Shown here piece after piece: positions 59,847 to 64,000 of a stretch of 64,000 nt of DNA. This stretch comes from Halobacteriales archaeon QS_8_69_26 (GTDB lineage Archaea; Halobacteriota; Halobacteria; Halobacteriales; SW-7-71-33): positions 34,480-98,479 of the forward strand of contig PXRX01000027.1 in the NCBI GenBank assembly GCA_003023195.1. The letters run 5' to 3'. Both the position numbers and the translations under genes were made by a program. Within the stretch, counting starts at the first letter, position 1; each line of letters begins with the position of its first letter. Under the pieces are notes generated by a model. The model made no database searches. It was given only the letters and a program-made list of their open reading frames with translations, and was not told the origin of the DNA.

Positions 59847-61133
59847 ATGAACGTCACCGTCGTCGGGAGCGGCTACGTCGGGACGACTGTCGCGGCCTGT
59901 CTCGCCGACGCGGGCCACGCCGTGACCGCGGTCGACGTCGACGAGGAGATCGTCGCGGCCCTCGAAGCGGGAGAGACGCCGGTCGCCGAACCCGGGCTTG
60001 CCGGCCCGGTCGCCGACCACGCCGGCGACCGACTCCGGGCCGCGACCGACTACGGGTCGGTCGCCGAGGCCGACGTGGTACTGCTGGCGCTCCCGACCCC
60101 CTCCGAGGCGGACGGGAGCATCGACACCGAGTACGTCGAGAGCGGGGCGGAGTCCGTCGGCGAGGCGATGGCGGGGTCGGCCGACGGGCAGGTAATCGCG
60201 GTCAAGTCCACCGTGGTCCCCGGCACCACCGACGAGACGGTCGCGCCGCTGATAGCGCAGGCCGCCGACGCCGAGGTCGGCGAGGACTTCCACGTCGCGG
60301 CCAACCCCGAGTTCCTCCGGATGGGCACCGCCGTCTCTGACTTCCGGGACCCACAGAAGGTGGTGATCGGCACCGACTCGCCGGTCGCCCGCGGGCGACT
60401 CCGGGAACTGTACGGCTCGGTCGCCCCCGAGGCGCCGGTCGTCGAGACGGGGACCCGCGAAGCGGAAACCATCAAGTACGCCAACAACGCCTTCCTCGCG
60501 GCGAAGGTCAGCCTGATCAACGACATCGGCAACGTCTGCAAGGAGTACGGCGTCGACGCCTACGAGGTGGCCGACGCCCTGGCGCTGGACGACCGCATTT
60601 CGGGGAAGTTCCTCCGCTCTGGGGTCGGCTGGGGGGGAAGTTGCTTCCCGAAGGACCTGGACGCCCTCCGGGCGGCCGCCCGCGAGGCCGGCTACGACCC
60701 GCCGATGCTCGACGCCGCCGTCGAGGTCAACGACCGCCAGCCCGGGCGGTTGCTCTCGCTGCTCGACCGGCACGTCGACGTCACCGGCGAACGGGTCGCC
60801 GTCCTCGGCCTGGCGTTCAAGCCCGGCACCGACGACGTCCGGGGATCCCGGGCCGTCCCCGTCATCGAGGGACTCCGGTCCCGCGGGGCCGAGGTGGTCG
60901 CCTACGACCCCGTAGCGGGTGCCGACATGCGCGAGATCCTCCCGGACCTGGAGTACGCCGACTCGGCGGCGGCCGCCCTGGAGGGCGCGGTCGGTGCGGT
61001 CGTCGTCACCGACTGGGACGAGTTCGCCGCCCTCGACGCCGAGTTCGAGGCCATGGCCGACCCCGTCGTCGTCGACGGCCGCCACGTGGTCGAACGCCGC
61101 GAGGGGATCACCTACGAGGGACTGACCTGGTAG
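59847..61133 (+). CDS. UDP-glucose/GDP-mannose dehydrogenase family (AglM-like UDP-glucose 6-dehydrogenase)
   Basis: [51 protein letters not shown]. Confidence 0.93.
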   Translation: MNVTVVGSGYVGTTVAACLADAGHAVTAVDVDEEIVAALEAGETPVAEPGLAGPVADHAGDRLRAATDYGSVAEADVVLLALPTPSEADGSIDTEYVESGAESVGEAMAGSADGQVIAVKSTVVPGTTDETVAPLIAQAADAEVGEDFHVAANPEFLRMGTAVSDFRDPQKVVIGTDSPVARGRLRELYGSVAPEAPVVETGTREAETIKYANNAFLAAKVSLINDIGNVCKEYGVDAYEVADALALDDRISGKFLRSGVGWGGSCFPKDLDALRAAAREAGYDPPMLDAAVEVNDRQPGRLLSLLDRHVDVTGERVAVLGLAFKPGTDDVRGSRAVPVIEGLRSRGAEVVAYDPVAGADMREILPDLEYADSAAAALEGAVGAVVVTDWDEFAALDAEFEAMADPVVVDGRHVVERREGITYEGLTW

Positions 61134-61273
61134 GCGCCGGGATCGCCCGGTAATTCGGCCAGCGGTCCGCCCCTCGCGGAACCGGTAGGTCCGGAGGGCG
61201 ACCCACCGCCGGGATCCCAGCGAACCCCTCGCCCGGGACGAACGTTCAAGTCCGTCCCGCCCGTCGTCCCCGT

Positions 61274-61750
61274 ATGGACGACGCGGCCGACTCCGGACCG
61301 GACGAGGCGGGCATCTACGCCCTCGACTCCGAGTACCTCGAGTGCGCGGTACAGGTCGGGATGGCCTCCGGGAAGGTGATCCGCGTCACCGTCCCGTCGG
61401 AGCCGGACCCGGAGGCCGCGACCGAGAACTCCCTCCTCGACCGGATCGATGGGTACCTCTCGGGGCTGGAGGAGGAGGACTTCTCGGACGTCGAGGTCGG
61501 CCTGACGGTCCCGACGGACCACCGGGCGGTCCTGGAGGCGGTCCGGACGGTTCCGTACGGCACGGAGGTCCCGGTCGAGAAACTCGCCAGGATGGCCGCC
61601 GGCGTCGACCCCGACGACGAGGAGACGGTCCGGACCGCCCTCGACGGCAATCCCGTTCCGCTGATCGTCCCGGACCACAGGGTGCGGAACGGACCGAGCG
61701 GTGCACCCCCGCGGGTCGAACAGCGGTTGCGGTCCCTGGAGGGGCTCTGA
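61274..61750 (+). CDS. MGMT/alkyltransferase-like family protein with the active-site Cys replaced
   Basis: VPYGTEVPVEKLARMAAG...NPVPLIVPDHRV (PCHR to PDHR). Confidence 0.82.
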   Translation: MDDAADSGPDEAGIYALDSEYLECAVQVGMASGKVIRVTVPSEPDPEAATENSLLDRIDGYLSGLEEEDFSDVEVGLTVPTDHRAVLEAVRTVPYGTEVPVEKLARMAAGVDPDDEETVRTALDGNPVPLIVPDHRVRNGPSGAPPRVEQRLRSLEGL

Positions 61751-61849
61751 CCGGACCTCCGGGTCCGCCGATCACCGGATCCCGACCGGATCCCAGCGGG
61801 AGGATTCCGGTGCCGAAAACCACTTGAATCCCGAATACTTGGAACGGCC

Positions 61850-62617
61850 ATGGCCTTCTCGGACTTCGTCACGAACCTGGAGACCGAGAGGCGCAAGCTG
61901 ACGGTCCTCAACCGGACCAAGCCCGACCTGGTCTACGAGATGCTCGCCGACGGTTTCGCCGACCGGCAGGACAACGTCTCCATCTGGGAGGTCGAGACCG
62001 ACTGCGGCAAGCCCGAGGACGCGGTGTTGCTGGAGGACGAGACGGGGGTCATCGGGGTCTCCACCCTGGGGGAGATAGAGGACGCGCTGTTGCTGGTCAA
62101 CTCGGACATCTACGTCACCGGGACCCGGTCGCTCCCCCAGGTCGACACCCCGGAAGTGGTCACCAAGATGGACAACACGCGCTTGCTCGCCGAGGGGTAC
62201 CCCGACCCGCGCAAGCAGAAGCTCCTGCTGATAGAGATCGCGCGGTACATCGAGGCCCGGGCCTGGCGGGCCGGCGACGGGGAACTCTACTCGGGGTTCC
62301 AGGCTCTCTCGCGGATCGACGACGAGAGCGGTACCCGCGAGGCCTACGAGCGACTCGGCGCGACCGACGCCGAGGTCCACGTCTTCGGCGCCCCCGACTG
62401 GGAACCGCCCGAGGACATGGGCGTGATCCCCCACAGCCACGACGTCCCCGACCTCCGGGAGTCCTGGTTCGTGGTCTACGCTCCACCCCGCGACCCGGAG
62501 CGGAAGGTGGCCCTGGTCGCCGTCGAGGAGGGCGACGACCGGTGGACGGCCTTCTGGACCCACTCGGAGGACCGGGTCGACCGGATCCGCGACTACGTCG
62601 TCGACCGGTACGTCTGA
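61850..62617 (+). CDS. DICT sensory domain protein
   Basis: FADRQDNVSIWEVETDCGKPEDAVLLEDE, similar to haloarchaeal DICT-domain proteins. Confidence 0.75.
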   Translation: MAFSDFVTNLETERRKLTVLNRTKPDLVYEMLADGFADRQDNVSIWEVETDCGKPEDAVLLEDETGVIGVSTLGEIEDALLLVNSDIYVTGTRSLPQVDTPEVVTKMDNTRLLAEGYPDPRKQKLLLIEIARYIEARAWRAGDGELYSGFQALSRIDDESGTREAYERLGATDAEVHVFGAPDWEPPEDMGVIPHSHDVPDLRESWFVVYAPPRDPERKVALVAVEEGDDRWTAFWTHSEDRVDRIRDYVVDRYV

Positions 62618-62659
62618 CCCGACCCTCGCGTTGGATCCTGGAGTGGCGGCGGATGGCAG

Positions 62660-62944
62660 TCAGACCGTGAACAGCTCCCCCCCGTCGGGCACGTCGAACA
62701 GGCCGATCCGCGCTCCCGCGTCGAGCCACGCGTGGCCGTAGGAGAAGGCCGCCAGGGCGTTCACGGGGTCGTCGTTCTCCCGGAAGTGACGGCCGTCGTC
62801 GAGGTAGGCGGCGGCCATCTCGCGGTACTCGGCGGCGGCCTCTCCGAGTGGCGTGTCCGGCGGTGGGACCGGCTCCGCCTCGTCCAGCGCCTCCGAGAGC
62901 AGGCGCTCGTAGCGGTCGGTCTTCTCCTGGAGGTCCGCGGGCAT
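62660..62944 (-). CDS. DUF357 family protein
   Basis: YREMAAAYLDDGRHFRENDDPVNALAAFSYGHAWLDAGARIGLFDV. Confidence 0.88.
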   Translation of the reverse strand: MPADLQEKTDRYERLLSEALDEAEPVPPPDTPLGEAAAEYREMAAAYLDDGRHFRENDDPVNALAAFSYGHAWLDAGARIGLFDVPDGGELFTV

Positions 62945-63062
62945 GGGTCGAGTTCGGGGACGCCCGCCTAAACCGTTGGGCCGGTCCCGTCGAAACGCTC
63001 GATCGGTGATGGGTTTCGGGCGTCGTGCGAAATACAGGGCGCGTTTGGTTCAAATCACTTGA

Positions 63063-63311
63063 CTAGCGCGAGTGATCGGGGCGATCGGCCGCTTCGAGGC
63101 CGATCTCCCCGAGTATTTGTGGCATCTCGCTCAGCAGATCTAACGCTTCTCGGTAGGATTTTCCCAGGTACACACGCAGACAGTGCAGCGACACCACCGC
63201 ATACTCGGCGAAGCCGCCACCCCCTTCGGGGACGGCGACTTCGCCTCGCTCACCAACAGCATTTTTACCTAACTGAACGACTTTGCTCGTGAAGCGGGAA
63301 ATTTTCGACAT
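63063..63311 (-). pseudogene. truncated IS5-family transposase (N-terminal fragment)
   Basis: MSKISRFTSKVVQLGKNAVGERGEVAVPEGGGGFAEYAVVSLHCLRVYLGKSYREALDLLSEMPQILGEIGL, then stops. Confidence 0.8.
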
Positions 63312-63520
63312 GGATCATCGGCGATTTCCCGCGTCAACTCTCTAGTTCTGACGGTCGAAGCCGACGCTATCCAGCGGTTTACCGGAGCCCTTCCTGTACT
63401 GGGAACTGGACGACAGCTATACACTTCGTGAATCGATCACGACGAGTTCACTCAGATAATCAAAAAAATTGTTGCTGAAAATGTGCGGGGTACAAAGGTT
63501 GCGGTGCCGTAGCATACCAC

Positions 63521-63844
63521 ATGAGCACGGAAGCTGTGACCTCGTTCGATACGCACCTCGATGCGTTAGGGCACGTTGACCGACGACGGCTGCTCCTGGC
63601 ACTCCTGAACGTGGAGGAGGCTGCCCTCCCGATCGAACTCGACCAGCTAGAGTACGAGGCCGCCGAGAGCGACGTACTGCTCTCGTTCCATCACAGTCAC
63701 CTCCCGAAACTCGAAGACCTGGGATTTGTCGACGCGGATCCGGACGGGCACTCCGTCACGAGGGGCCCGCGTTTCGAGGAGATAGAGCCCCTCCTCGAAC
63801 ACCTCGATACACATCGAGACCGGCTTCCCCCTGACTGGGTGTAG
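63521..63844 (+). CDS. haloarchaeal HTH-like (DUF7344-type) protein
   Basis: LDALGHVDRRRLLLALLNVEEAALPIELDQLE...HHSHLPKLEDLGFVD. Confidence 0.75.
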   Translation: MSTEAVTSFDTHLDALGHVDRRRLLLALLNVEEAALPIELDQLEYEAAESDVLLSFHHSHLPKLEDLGFVDADPDGHSVTRGPRFEEIEPLLEHLDTHRDRLPPDWV

Positions 63845-63899
63845 ACGAGCGGAACGGCCGAAGCGACAGCTCGTCCGGATATCCCTCGCAAGTAAACTA

Positions 63900-63948
63900 C
63901 CCCGCCCTACTCCCTCGCGGCAAAGCCGCTCGGTCCGTGAGGGCGGGG
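63900..63948. other. strong inverted repeat (CCCCGCCCT...AGGGCGGGG), possible IS200/IS605-type element end
   Basis: 9-bp perfect outer stem with inner GCGGC/GCCGC stem at the right window edge. Confidence 0.4.
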
Positions 63949-64000
63949 CTTTCTCCCGCGATGGCGTCGCGGGTTGCCGTCCCGCCCCCGTGCTTGGGCG

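Overview
GC-rich haloarchaeal chromosomal window with about 50 supportable protein-coding genes on both strands and no rRNA, tRNA or CRISPR that I could recognise. Housekeeping and metabolic genes include SDO1/SBDS, ahcY, tyrS, trpS, hisG/hisB/hisA, tbp, hel308, cgi121, tRNA G10 methyltransferase, rpiA, msrA and a UDP-sugar dehydrogenase. A retinal-protein locus (bat-like regulator, bacteriorhodopsin, crtY, blh) lies at 27-32 kb. Several PAS/GAF sensor kinases and HTH-10 regulators are also present. The most interesting non-routine signals are: (1) a ~1.46 kb transposase-less island (58120-59581) carrying an AbrB/VapC pair plus a third AbrB-like/zinc-finger gene, inserted exactly at the lipobox codon of a lipoprotein gene whose two halves can be rejoined in frame; (2) a 20-bp palindrome TTACAGTAAnnTTACTGTAA present five times in intergenic DNA; (3) a dispersed intergenic family of structured elements with a shared GACCGCAGGGA motif and a 14-bp stem that covaries between two copies; (4) a four-hairpin array with 3-nt loops; (5) a bacteriorhodopsin that keeps the pump carboxylates but appears to lack the proton-release glutamates and has unusual retinal-pocket residues. 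All assignments were made by eye from sequence and translated ORFs; no database search was run.
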